Counted from the stretch's first letter, positions 37,480 to 46,806 are shown. The stretch is 64,000 nt of DNA from Isoetes taiwanensis (GCA_021234155.1 JAJEKV010000382.1:1-64000), one strand, 5' to 3'. The notes: generated from the letters alone by a model not told the origin. Numbers and translations: made by a program.

Positions 37480-38060
37480 GGCACCACTTTACACACCACA
37501 AATTCCATCATGACAAACTTTGCACCACAAATGGCGTCATATTCACCACATGTGGTGTGGCACCAAACCGGTGCCACATGCCACACCACATATGGCACCA
37601 CAATGCACCCAAAGCACCACATATGGCAATCCATTACTTCGCACCACAAATGGCGTCAAAGACACCACATGTGGTGCAAAATGTGGATCCATAGTGGTGC
37701 CACATTAGACACCACATGTGGCACCACAATGCATGTAAGGCACCACATCCGGCGGGCATCCACCACCCCATATGTGGAGATAGCGTGGTGCAATATTTAG
37801 CGCAGCTAGATTGGCACCACATATGGCGTGCAATCCACCATTCACAAGTATCACCATATCTAACATCACATATGACACTAAGTATAGAAACATATGGAAG
37901 CCAATTCACTATTCGGGATAAGGTACCACGTTTGGTACTATATGTGACACTACATATGCTACAAACTACATTATTAACATATAATTGGCACCATATGACC
38001 TGTCTCCTGTAACACATTTGAGCTACATACCACATGTGAACTGAAATTATCCACCACAAC
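37480..38060. repeat. dense CACCACATGTGGTG palindrome region
   Basis: About 30 occurrences of CACCACA or TGTGGTG, often joined as the palindrome CACCACATGTGGTG (e.g. 37532-37545 region, 37670 and 37720). Together with 26.3, 28.9, 31.4 and 33.1 kb this makes the motif a signature of the 13.8-kb element. Confidence 0.85.
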
Positions 38061-38224
38061 TCTAAAACTAGCAAAGACAAATTTCCTACACATAACTTAC
38101 AACACACCCAAATGAAGAAGTAAGTGGTGTACCGATTGTTCAAGCTTGCTAGACCTTGGCGGAAAATAATTGGGTTCAATATTAAATTGCATCATATGGT
38201 GGTTCCGTAAGAAGAGGGTTGAAA

Positions 38225-38741
38225 AGTACCTATTTTTTAGTGATTTTCCCGAGATTCTTCTTCTGACTTGAGGAGGCTTGAATTGTGGCCTAGTCATTTC
38301 AAGAGAGGAAGCATCATCTGTGGCATTTTGCTCGCTTCCTCACTATTTGAAATGCTTGCATGCTTCCTCTTATGTTGGGGACGAGAGGCTTGGATTTTTT
38401 TCTTAATTGTTGTTTTAAACTCAACCAATTTATTTCTTTTCCTTTTGCGTGAAGGTAATACGCAAATGACCATAGTCTCAGGAGGCCATGCCTCCCTGTG
38501 CACACTTCCTTTGTGTGATTTTTCTGTAAAGGGACATATATTCATTATACCTCTCCTTGCTCAGATTCTTCAACCTGCATGATGAAACAAAACAATATTT
38601 TAAACAACAGAGAATCATGGGCATCCCCGAATCTAGAATGCAACCCACCTGTAAGTGGATTTTCCTAATACTTTCGGCTTGCCTGTACATTTCCTTGTAG
38701 GTGTATCCTGTGGCATTCAAGTCCGGTATGATCAGAGCCAT
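38225..38741 (-). pseudogene. basic nuclear-type protein remnant with one intron
   Basis: Starts MALIIPDLNATGYTYKEMYR at 38741 and continues SIRKIHLQ to about 38650, where a GTGGGTTGC donor begins an intron of about 70 bp ending TTTCATCATGCAG near 38582. The next exon includes a strongly basic stretch (PSRKRKRNKLVEF, KKKIQASRPQHKRKHA), consistent with a nuclear localisation signal. It ends in another frame with TRPQFKPPQVRRRISGKSLK and a donor-like AGGTACTT near 38228. At least one indel breaks the frame. It reads inward from near the right terminus. Confidence 0.45.
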
Positions 38742-39119
38742 TTCGTGATCGATCTTCTTGCCAGAAATCAGAAATGGTCTTGCCGGATTAAGGGAGCGTG
38801 ATCAGAGTTTTTGAGGGAAAATGATCGTGTAATTCAGAAAGGACAAAATTTTGAATAAGTAATCATGTATATATTTGAAAAAATAACTGCCTCTCCCACT
38901 ACATATTCTGTAGTTCCCACCACACTTAGCACCCAAAAATGTGGTGCTAAAATGCACGTTTTTGTTCCACTACAACATGCTTTCACCCGAATCTTTCTAT
39001 GGGCCGAAGATGTTCAACGTGTCTGACGAGATATGCTTGGGTTTGCCCTCGGGCGAACCCGCAGCCCCCTCGCATGCCACCCCATCGCATAGTGGTTCTC
39101 GCGGTGGGTTCGCTTTGGG

Positions 39120-39625
39120 CTAACCCTAGGGGCATTTATTGCGGATGTTCGCCATCACACCCCACTCCCACGTACCCCACGCCCACGTGCTAATGGGCCC
39201 ATCAGGGGGTTCGCTTAGGTGAGCCCGGGGCCATTTATTGCAGGTGGTACAAGTGCCATAATGCATAAAAGCTGTTGCCCCCTCCGACGGGTGGGTCGCT
39301 TGGGCGAACTGCTAGGGGCATTTATTGCCAGTGGTAGGTACAAGTGTGATTAGATTTAGTGGCCCCTCACGGGTGGGTTCGCCAGCGCAAACCGGCAGGG
39401 GGCATTTATGTGGTGGTACAAGCGCCATAGGTGGTACAAGTGTCATAGGAACTAGTAGCCCCCTCCGCCGGTGGGTTAGCTTGGGCGAACCCGGCAGGGG
39501 GCATTTATTGCGGGGTGGTGCAGGTGGTACAAGTGCCATAAAAGCTAGTTGCCCCTCCTCACGGCGGGTTCGCGTAACCGGGCAGGGGGCATTTATTGCG
39601 GTGTGGCCTGTGTCGCCATACACGT
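39120..39625. repeat. MULE right subterminal tandem repeat, 80-100-bp unit, 6 copies
   Basis: Each unit holds GGGTTCGCTTGGGCGAACC, GGGGGCATTTATTGC and GGTGGTACAAGTGCCATAA. GCATTTATTGC-type cores lie near 39130, 39231, 39313, 39401, 39498 and 39587. Units differ by indels. The left MULE end has only dispersed TTCGCC motifs. Confidence 0.85.
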
Positions 39626-40427
39626 ATGGAAAATCGGGTTTGGGTTAAACGGCGGGCAGGTAACCCGATACCCGATGCCACGCAGGTCTGCCCCTCGCTC
39701 ACGCCCCGCCACGCCGTGGTGGGTTCGGCTTAGGGCGAATTTTTGGGGTTCGCTTAGGCGAATCCGGTTGGACGCTGAAGTTAGTTTCGGGAGCCATTTG
39801 AAGCACCGTCTCATGAGTGTCATGCTTCACTTCCCTTGACCTAAAAATTCTAACACATGTTCGAAGTCAAATTTTGTGTACTTAAATAATGAAAGTATTA
39901 TGCTTCACTTGTTATGCCTATCTAGAAGTTCCGTCTTAACACCAGATTCATTCGTCACTTCTAGAACTTTCCAGCAGGTTTATTCGAGCACACATGTCAT
40001 GCTGCCATTATCGAACCAAAACAGGAAGAAGGGGTTTTAGGAACCTATTGCTTCAGATAATTAAAAACCCACAATCTGAGAAACGAACCAAAACAAAAAG
40101 GGGCCATATTACACCTTGGAATGAATCCCTAGAGCGCCATAGCTTAAGATGCTGGAGGAGCAAAGCACGGATCATTATCAATGCTCGCCAGATTGGGCAT
40201 AAGATAATCTTACCCTCGCCAGATTGTACCTCTGCTTCATATTTTCTCTTTTAACATAAAAAACTAACTATGACAAAAGTAGTACATAAACCTTCCCACT
40301 TTCATTCTCAATCCTCATCCATGACAGTCTCGTGAATCGAAGAAAATCTTGGTCCTTCTATTTCAATCGTCATGGCGTGACGATCTCTTCAGTTCTCTTC
40401 AGTCGTCAGCCAGCCTCTTTCAAACAT

Positions 40428-40435
40428 TATAAATA
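40428..40435 (+). promoter_or_regulatory. TATA box in copy C
   Basis: TATAAATA in the same context as copy B, about 150 bp before ATG at 40582. Leader ends TTTTTGCAG, like an intron acceptor. Confidence 0.5.
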
Positions 40436-40581
40436 GGAGCCAATCTCCACCATCTTCAACACATTCACCAAAACCGGTTTTCACCTTCAGCATCTTCGGT
40501 TTGGCTTTCTCTTCTCTGCATGTTTCATTTGTTTTTCAATTTTAAACTTTATTTATCTCTTTTATTTTTGCAGGTTAAAAA

Positions 40582-40752
40582 ATGCCTCCCAGGCATGCAT
40601 GGCCAGGTCCTGCTAATCGATGGCCTTGGTGCTCATGGAGCTTCCACAAAGTAATGTTGAAGGATTATTTTGCACTGAGTGTAAAGTCTTTATAGACCAC
40701 CTTCATATTCCTCATGCTATCGATGGTGGGATTGGGATAGTCAATCTTTAAT
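40582..40752 (+). pseudogene. mini-ORF with CxxC motif, copy C (frameshifted)
   Basis: Begins MPPRHAWPGPANRWPW; after a deletion relative to copy B the frame shifts. A second ATG in the correct frame (40636) gives a clean run through LFCTECKVFIDHLHIP to a stop after IGIVNL near 40752. It is a better copy of the 3' half than copy B, while B keeps extra sequence in the middle. Confidence 0.4.
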
Positions 40753-41865
40753 GTCATGGTGAGAATGTGCACATTCAATAGATATGGGAAGACACAATGA
40801 GATTATACTTGCTACTTGCATCATTATTTTAGTTGTAGACAAAAGACACAATGTTGTATATAAACACACCATGGCATATAATAGTCATATAAACCTATTT
40901 TCTACCAAATAAGGTAATGTATGTGTCTTTTAAAAAATTTTATATGCACAATACAAAAGATAGAACAGATGGAAAAACTATATATCGTGCAATGGAAAGG
41001 CAAATGGATGACAATGTGTGCATGTAATACTCCCTTTCTTTTTCCTTCTCCCTCCTCCCCAAGAAAAAGAATCTTTTTCTTAACATAATTAAAGTAGTAT
41101 TTGTATTGTGGTAAGCACAGATACATTAAATAGATTTAGCTACTATAGGGGAGCACTACCTTCATATTCGCACTTACTCATGAGCTTTTAATTCTTCTTT
41201 GTATTGTTTAAATGTTGTACTTTAGCTGGGTTGTATTCGCTCAAGTGAACATTTTCTCCACTGAGTTCTTACTCTCCTGTGTACTTTGTTTGTAGTTTTC
41301 TTTATTTATAAAGGCTTGTATGTAATGGCCAAATAATGATTGCTTGTAACAGCCACTTACAACCACCTTTTTTTGTTTTTTTATTACAATAGGGTGTGTT
41401 ATGGCTGCTTTAAGAAATGACAGATTTGGTTAAAGAAGTGTCACCTCAATTAGGCCTTATATGTTATATATGCCATAAGTACAAGATGACTTATGACACA
41501 TTCCACATAGCATAATACATATGTCACATATGACATTCAAATCATATGAATTATAAATGACCTATATGACATATGAAATATAGCATACGAAACATGATGC
41601 CACATAGCATAACACATATGTATGTATGTCATTTAAATCATATAATTTATATATGACATATATATATGACATATGAGACATGTGATGGCCTATGACACGA
41701 CACATAGCATAATGCATATTTGACACGTGCGAATCTAGTAGGGGTATCCACTTAAGCCAGAGAGGGCTGAAATTGTTTTGGTAGAAATAGAAATAAATCA
41801 TGTATCATTAATGTTCGATAGGCTCGCTTGTACTAGTAATATGTACTACTCGATGTCATAATGTA

Positions 41866-42002
41866 CTAGTAATACTGCCCAGCTCTGACTCCTTTTCATA
41901 AATGAAAACTTATTTAGCTCTGACTCCGTTTCATAAATCTAATATAATAGAAACCAAGCCTAGCATTACTGGGCTATAAGAGATTTTTGTGTATTAGACA
42001 TC
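41866..42002 (-). mobile_element. Helitron-like 3' terminus (minus strand)
   Basis: CTAG at 41866-41869, preceded on the plus strand by A (host T on minus), then AATACTGCCCAGC. The following 130 bp match 14740-14903 in reverse complement (GAAACCAAGCCTAGC / TTGGTTTCTA). The hairpin is less perfect than in the 14.9-kb copy, because a duplicated CTCTGACTCC..TTTCATAAAT block interrupts it. The 5' end was not found. Confidence 0.6.
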
Positions 42003-42503
42003 GTTTCCCCTTCCTTTGCCTTTTGCTCTATCCCACGTTTCTCTTTTTCTTTTTTTCCTAATTTTCCTACACACTTCTTTTCCTCGTTTCTCATTTTCCC
42101 TACACGTTTTCTTCTTCCCTTTTTACTTTTTTCCTTGTTTTTTTCCCCTTTCCCCTCCCCTCCCCTTCCTTTCCATGTCCCCTTCCTTTTTTTTTTCTCA
42201 CGAAAATTTTCCCTTCCCTTTTCATCTTTTCCCTGCCCTTTCCCTTTTCCCATGCCCTTTTGTTGTTCCCTTTTCCGCACCCTTTTCATGTGCCTCTTTT
42301 AATTTCTTCCTTTTCCACCCACTTCCTCTTTCTTTTTTCCCGCCTTCTTTCCTTTTTTCCATGCTCTTCCCTTTCTTTTTCCCCTTTTATCACTCTTGAC
42401 CTCTTCTCCTTTTTCCCATGCCCTTTTCCCCTTATCTTTTCCTATTTCCCTCTCCCTTTTTCCTCATGCTCTTTTCACTTCCCTTTTCCCATTTTCACCT
42501 CCT
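42003..42503. repeat. polypyrimidine tract
   Basis: C/T-rich sequence with units such as TTTTCCCTTTTCCCATG, continuing after an inserted element at 44403-44945. It is the complement of the polypurine tract at 13.0-14.7 kb and has the same position relative to a Helitron-like 3' end. Its long open frames are artefacts. Confidence 0.93.
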
Positions 42504-43081
42504 TTTTTCTTTTCAAGGTTGTTCTTCTTCTCCTTTAGGCGCCACCGCCTAGCCTCATAGGCGCCATCGTCCAGCCTAAGGCAGCCGGATTCAGCCCACC
42601 AGAGGAGCTCGGACCAGAGGTGCAGCATCCACTAGAGGAGCTCAGACCAATCAAGACTTAGGGGCTTCAGCACTGCTTAGGCATTTTTGGGCTCCTTGCC
42701 ACAGATGATATCAAGGTTTTCCAGGACAGAGTTCTCGTTAAGGTTGCAGAGCAGAGCAGAAGATGGCAGGTAGGGGTTTTATTGGAAAAGAAGGCAATCG
42801 GAAGCCTCTCGATGCTGCAGGAAACATGGTTCTATACTCCAAGTGATTTTCTTGAATCTAGTGTCGGCAATGCCTCTTGCCATCAAGTCTTATAGGTGAA
42901 TTTCATCTTCTGATTTCTGTTTCCAGTAGGGGCTCATCAATCAGATCTAGACTTGTTTGGTTCTAGCATAAATCTCTGTGCAACAACCCCTTCTTCAGCA
43001 TCAACCATCTGCCACCAATCCTGCTATCTCAATTTCCTCTGCACTCCTGCATCTAACCTCTGCATCTAACCTCTGCACACC

Positions 43082-44155
43082 ATGAGCCACAGGACACCCA
43101 ATAACCAGCGCTTTGGAGTGCGAATGGCCAGGACGAAACCATCGCCAATAGTGCAGCCCTTGCTCCCACAGCCTCCGCCACGTTCTCCCAGCTCCCGATC
43201 TCGGACCCAACTTCATGGCCTGACACCAACTGCTCCAATCAGTTTGCCTTCCTCTCTATTTGGGCCCCAGCAGCCTCTTAGGATTGGGTTCAACAGCACC
43301 CTCGCTTTCCAAGCTCATTGTTTCCTGCCTCCACTCCGAAATCATCTATATGCCATTTATTCTGAGGGAGGAAATGTGGCCACATCTCTCACTATTTCTG
43401 TTGAGCGTTGGACACAGTTACTGCAGTTGCTGAAGGACTTTGTGCCACATTCAGCATATCAGGGTGGTGAGAATGCAGATGCTTTATATGCTTCCGTACG
43501 GACATCTGACCCTGAGACCGCATCCCTCGTGAAAGGTATCGCTGAAATCTCTACACAGAGTGAGGCAATACAGTGTGTTGATGCAGAGATTCAGACTGAG
43601 GCCAGACATTGTGTTGATGCAGAGATTCAGACTGAGGCCAGACACTGTGTTGATGCAGAGACTCAGGTCTCACAGTCCGACTTGCCACCATACAGGGTTC
43701 CTGCTAGCTCCCAGGCGTCTTCATCACAGGATGCCTCTATGACTGATACACCGATCCTTAATTTGCGGATTATAGGGGTTATAGAGACGGATGCAGAAGG
43801 ACAGACAGATTTGGAGGTAGCAAGGAAATTTTTTACGGAGACAATGCACGTTCCTGCTACTGGAATTGTGAGTGCTGCTCGGGTGGGAGCAACGCGTCCT
43901 AATCGGCCTCGTCATCTTCTCGTTCGCTTCCAGGATGCGTTGAGTCGGCTCCATATTCTTCAGCGTGGCAACCACCTAAAGGGGACTGCATTCTCGGTAC
44001 AAGAGGATCTTTCTCCAATACAGTTGTGCAAGCGCAGGGATGAACTCTGTAGAGTAAGGGAAGCGCGCCAGCATAAGAAATGGGCAGTTTATCGAGGAGG
44101 AGCAGTGATTATTCTAGACCATTGGCCTTTCAACCCGTGGATAGGTTATGTCTAG
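43082..44155 (+). CDS. LINE ORF1p-like RNA-binding protein, intact
   Basis: 357 residues from the first ATG in the frame (43082) to TAG at 44153-44155. The first 60 residues are Pro/Ser/Arg-rich and basic. Residues about 160-200 hold three tandem copies of a 12-residue unit (HCVDAEIQTEAR). Residues about 225-335 resemble the RRM-like and C-terminal nucleic-acid-binding domains of L1 ORF1p: LRIIGVIETDAEGQTDLEVA, then HLLVRFQDALSRLHILQ, LKGTAFSVQEDLSPIQLCKR. ORF1p coats LINE RNA and acts as a chaperone. No CCHC knuckle was seen, unlike many plant ORF1p. The second ATG (43124) is an alternative start. Family placement is from motif memory. Confidence 0.75.
   Translation: MSHRTPNNQRFGVRMARTKPSPIVQPLLPQPPPRSPSSRSRTQLHGLTPTAPISLPSSLFGPQQPLRIGFNSTLAFQAHCFLPPLRNHLYAIYSEGGNVATSLTISVERWTQLLQLLKDFVPHSAYQGGENADALYASVRTSDPETASLVKGIAEISTQSEAIQCVDAEIQTEARHCVDAEIQTEARHCVDAETQVSQSDLPPYRVPASSQASSSQDASMTDTPILNLRIIGVIETDAEGQTDLEVARKFFTETMHVPATGIVSAARVGATRPNRPRHLLVRFQDALSRLHILQRGNHLKGTAFSVQEDLSPIQLCKRRDELCRVREARQHKKWAVYRGGAVIILDHWPFNPWIGYV
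43571..43670 (+). repeat. 36-bp in-frame tandem repeat inside ORF1
   Basis: Units at 43571-43606, 43607-43642 and 43643-43670 (partial). The first two differ at one or two bases, so the expansion is recent. The unit is 12 codons, which preserves the frame. Confidence 0.95.
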
Positions 44156-44402
44156 AATATCTCAATAGCACTAATATCCTTAGCATCCATGAGCATGTTC
44201 ATCCTGTTTGTACTGGGGCTTTTTGCCCTCATGTTTTCTTTGGGCCTTGGCCCTTTGTTTTCTTTGTGGCTTTGTCCTTGGGTTTTGTTTGGGCTTTTGC
44301 CTTCTTTGCTCCGGCTGTGTGGGCTTCTGCCCTCTTTTCTTGTATGGGTCCCATAACCCTGTGGGTTTTCGCGGACGATAAAAATCTATCTTTATCTTTA
44401 TC

Positions 44403-44945
44403 TTTTTCTTTTCCCTTCCATTTTCATCACCTTCTCGCTCTTTCCCTTTCCCCCATACCCTTTTTTCCTCTCCTTTCTGCTTCCTCTTTCCCTTTTCATT
44501 TTCCATGCCTTTTTCCCACCTTTTTCATGTGCCATTTTTCCTCCTTTTACCACCCCTTTTCCCTGTGTCCATTCCCCCTCCATTTTTTTTCTTTTTTCTT
44601 TTCTCTTTTTCCATGATTTTTTTCCTTCCTTTTTCCTCTTTCCTCGCCCTTTCTCTCTTTCCCTTTTTCTCTATCCCTTTTTCCATTTCCCTCTCCCCTT
44701 TTCCTCATGCCTTTTTCCCTTCCCTCCCCCCCTCCTCTTTTTTTTTTCTTTTTCTTTCTCTTTTCCCATGCCCTTTTTCGCCTTTCGGGGCGGGGGTTTT
44801 TTAACCCGAACAGTAATAAGTTTGTTGCGCTCCTTCTAGGTCCCATAGGCCGATTGGTCTCAGTAAACGATAAAAATCATTCTTTCTTTATTTCTCTCCA
44901 ACATTTTCCTCTTTCCCTTTCCCTCTTCCCCTTTTCCTGTCATCA
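44403..44945. repeat. polypyrimidine tract, continued, with a LINE tail at 44775-44890
   Basis: Continuation of the 42.0-kb tract. Near 44775-44890 a 5'-truncated LINE 3' end interrupts it: GGGGTTTTTTAACCCGAAC, AATAAGTTTGTTGCGCTCC, GGTCCCATAGGCCGATTGG, then CGATAAAAATCATTC. The frames through the tract are not genes. Confidence 0.88.
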
Positions 44946-45159
44946 TGCCTTCTAACGGATTTGAAGAACTTATTCTCATATGTGTTACTGCCTCTATGTG
45001 TTAATGTTTTTTGGTGTCCATTAGATGAAGGTATGATTCCTTGAATATGCTAGATCCACGATGTCAACTTTTACACCTCAGACCCCTGTACATGGGCACG
45101 CTCCCCATACGCCTCCCATACGTACACGAAAGAAAATAAAGAAATAAACAATAGATAAC

Positions 45160-45960
45160 ATTTGCACCAGCAAGAAGACACAAAATTTAATTTCCATATT
45201 CACAGAACACAGCAAATCGAAACACAGTTACATCGCTTCCCATCTCCAGGAAGCAATTCATCTGTACAAAACCCGCCCCATTCTAAAGCATGTCAACTAA
45301 TCCAATTGTACAACTCCATTTCGCCTCTACCCTCTAACAACCACGTCTCCACCCAGACAGTAGCGATAGGAAGAGCAGCTGCACAGCCCGTATACTTTCC
45401 AAGGAAATCCATGGATGCAACAAGTGAGTGATGCGTCACAACTGTCTCTAGCACAGAGAATACACATTGAGGAAGAAATCGCCTCACAATCAACCAATCG
45501 AATAACACAGAAGACGAACCCTCAATCAATCCACATGCTACGAAAGTCGAATTACCCAAATCTTCTTTCTTAAATACACAGAAGAATCTCTTGACCTCGC
45601 AAGCAAGCACCCTGCAAGATTCTGGCAGTGGAAGCCCCATCTGAAGCCCAACACTTAGTGGCTGCTACTCCCAAAACACGAACAAATACACAGCCCACAA
45701 GAAAACCCTGCTCCAAAGAACATCGAAGAAGCGAATCCACCGATATTTTGGCCACTTTAGAACATGCGGAATCAGACAACAGCCTCATGCCTCACCTGCA
45801 CCAGAAATTCAGCTGGAAGATAACCTCATCAGATGGCGATTCTGGCATCCATCCGGCTCCATCACCTCCTCCCTCCGTCGGCCTGATCCTGCCACCTCCA
45901 TCGGCCTGCTCTTAGCAGTCCCCATGAACAGGGGCCCTGCTATTTTCGACCATGCAAGCC
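45160..45960 (-). other. possible minus-strand gene or retrogene, unassigned
   Basis: G+C-richer than its surroundings. The longest clean minus frame is 45640-45293 (115 codons, MGLPLPESCRVLACEVKRFF ... MELYNWIS), overlapping another frame of 72 codons (45788-45570). No domain was recognised, start context is ordinary, and no second copy exists in the window. An AATAAA-free but AT-rich stretch follows at 45130-45160. It may be the 5' region of an unknown element. I give it little weight as a gene. Confidence 0.25.
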
Positions 45961-46387
45961 GCTCATGTCATAACAAACAAAAAAAAAAAGCTCCCCCTTT
46001 CTCGGCTGACCTACGCCAGAATCATATGAAAGAGAAATTTTGGCGACGTATTCTCATTATTATCTGAGAAAAGCTCCATTGAATTAGTGTGATTTTGATA
46101 AAAACAAGTCCCAATTGGATCATCCAGAACTTGAAAGAAAATGAAAAAAAAAAAATCCGACGAACTACTAGCCTTCGTTAAGTATTCTGAACCAAACAGT
46201 GAAAACTTATAAATACAAAGCTTAAGATATTAATAAGATTTGAATCTGCTGCAAAATCCTATACACTTAAAAACATTTTACCTCTCATCTTAATAGGGGT
46301 TTAGAATCCTAGACTTCCACACCTTCAAGGCATTTTTGCATGTTCATAAGAGGAAATTCTAGAATGCTCTTGCCCATCTGTAGGGCT
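45961..46387. other. no gene recognised
   Basis: AT-rich unique-looking sequence before the foldback element. Confidence 0.5.
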
Positions 46388-46394
46388 ATCTAAT
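46388..46394. repeat. target duplication (left) of the foldback element
   Basis: ATCTAAT directly before GTAACGGACC; the same seven bases directly follow the right terminus at 56607-56613. Confidence 0.75.
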
Positions 46395-46789
46395 GTAACG
46401 GACCTAGCAACCTATATAAGAGTGCACTTTCAATGGTAAAATAAATGATTATGCGCTAGGAATACATGCATGCAGCGTGTGCATGCATGCAAGGGCATTG
46501 CTAGGTTATATAAGCGCAACAATATTATTCTTGATTTCTTGGGAAGGAGTTTTTCATGGGAAAGAAGCCTTTTTTGTTGTGGTGGGTGTGCTTGCACTAG
46601 ATTGATCAGAATTGAACCAAGGAGAAGGAGCACAGTATTTCCAGGTGGGGGTCAAGTCTTACACCTGGGGTTCTTGTGATGTCTATATTTTGGTTGATGT
46701 AGTTTGGGAAAACTTAATGAGCTTTGATGATGGTTTGTAGATTTAATGGATTGAGGCATGATCTGAATTGAATTAATACTAGTTATATT

Positions 46790-46806
46790 GCCCGGCGTTG
46801 CCGGGC
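46790..46806 (-). terminator. Helitron 3' hairpin
   Basis: GCCCGGCAACGCCGGGC on the minus strand: 7-bp stem, 3-nt loop, 7 nt upstream of CTAG. In Helitrons this structure defines the 3' end of rolling-circle transfer. Confidence 0.88.

Larger units (their letters stand above)
25159..38988. mobile_element. 13.8-kb terminal-inverted-repeat element with uncharacterised transposase-like gene
   Basis: Termini are a perfect 26-bp inverted repeat starting GGGTGAAAGCATGTTGTAGT (25159-25184 and complement at 38963-38988). GAAT flanks both ends (25155-25158 and 38989-38992), giving a likely 4-bp target duplication. It contains a plus-strand transposase-like gene in the left third, a second decayed plus-strand gene, minus-strand gene remnants in the right half, repeated TGTGGTG/CACCACA clusters, and a CACTA insertion. 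I could not place it in a named superfamily: the 4-bp duplication and terminus do not fit hAT, MULE, CACTA or PIF/Harbinger. Perfect termini suggest a fairly recent insertion although the genes are broken. Confidence 0.8.
19321..39808. mobile_element. Mutator-like element (MULE), split by a nested 13.8-kb element
   Basis: Bounded by a 9-bp target duplication TCTCATGAG (19312-19320 and 39809-39817) within repeat copy C. Termini are inverted repeats of about 25 bp sharing TGGCTCCCGAAAC (19333-19345 and complement at 39784-39796). Nine-base duplications are characteristic of Mutator-like elements, and the element encodes a broken MULE transposase on the minus strand. Without the nested element it is about 6.65 kb, a normal autonomous MULE size. 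Subterminal regions are rich in TTCGCTTAGGCGAA-type motifs, with a tandem array near the right end. Confidence 0.85.
39818..41840. repeat. 2.3-kb repeat family, copy C, 3' part
   Basis: Continues copy C after the MULE, from TGTCATGCTTCACTTCC to TTCGATAGGCTCGCTTGTA. It carries the TATA box and the mini-ORF segment shared with copy B. Confidence 0.88.
42515..44402 (+). mobile_element. ORF1-only LINE derivative (half-LINE)
   Basis: A 1.89-kb element inserted in the polypyrimidine tract. It has about 560 bp of 5' leader, one intact 357-codon ORF1-like gene, a 180-bp T-rich 3' UTR, and the window's LINE tail motif (GGGTCCCATAACCC...GCGGACGATAAAAATC) ending in TATCTT repeats. No reverse transcriptase lies between ORF1 and tail. 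A possible 11-bp target duplication TTTTTCTTTTC flanks it (42504-42514 and 44403-44413), but the low-complexity target makes this weak. It resembles HAL1-type half-LINEs, which move using another LINE's reverse transcriptase. Confidence 0.7.

Noticed and set aside
42016-44846. Phe/Pro/Ser- and Lys/Glu-rich frames around the ORF1 element
   Set aside because: Same low-complexity artefact as at 13-14.7 kb.
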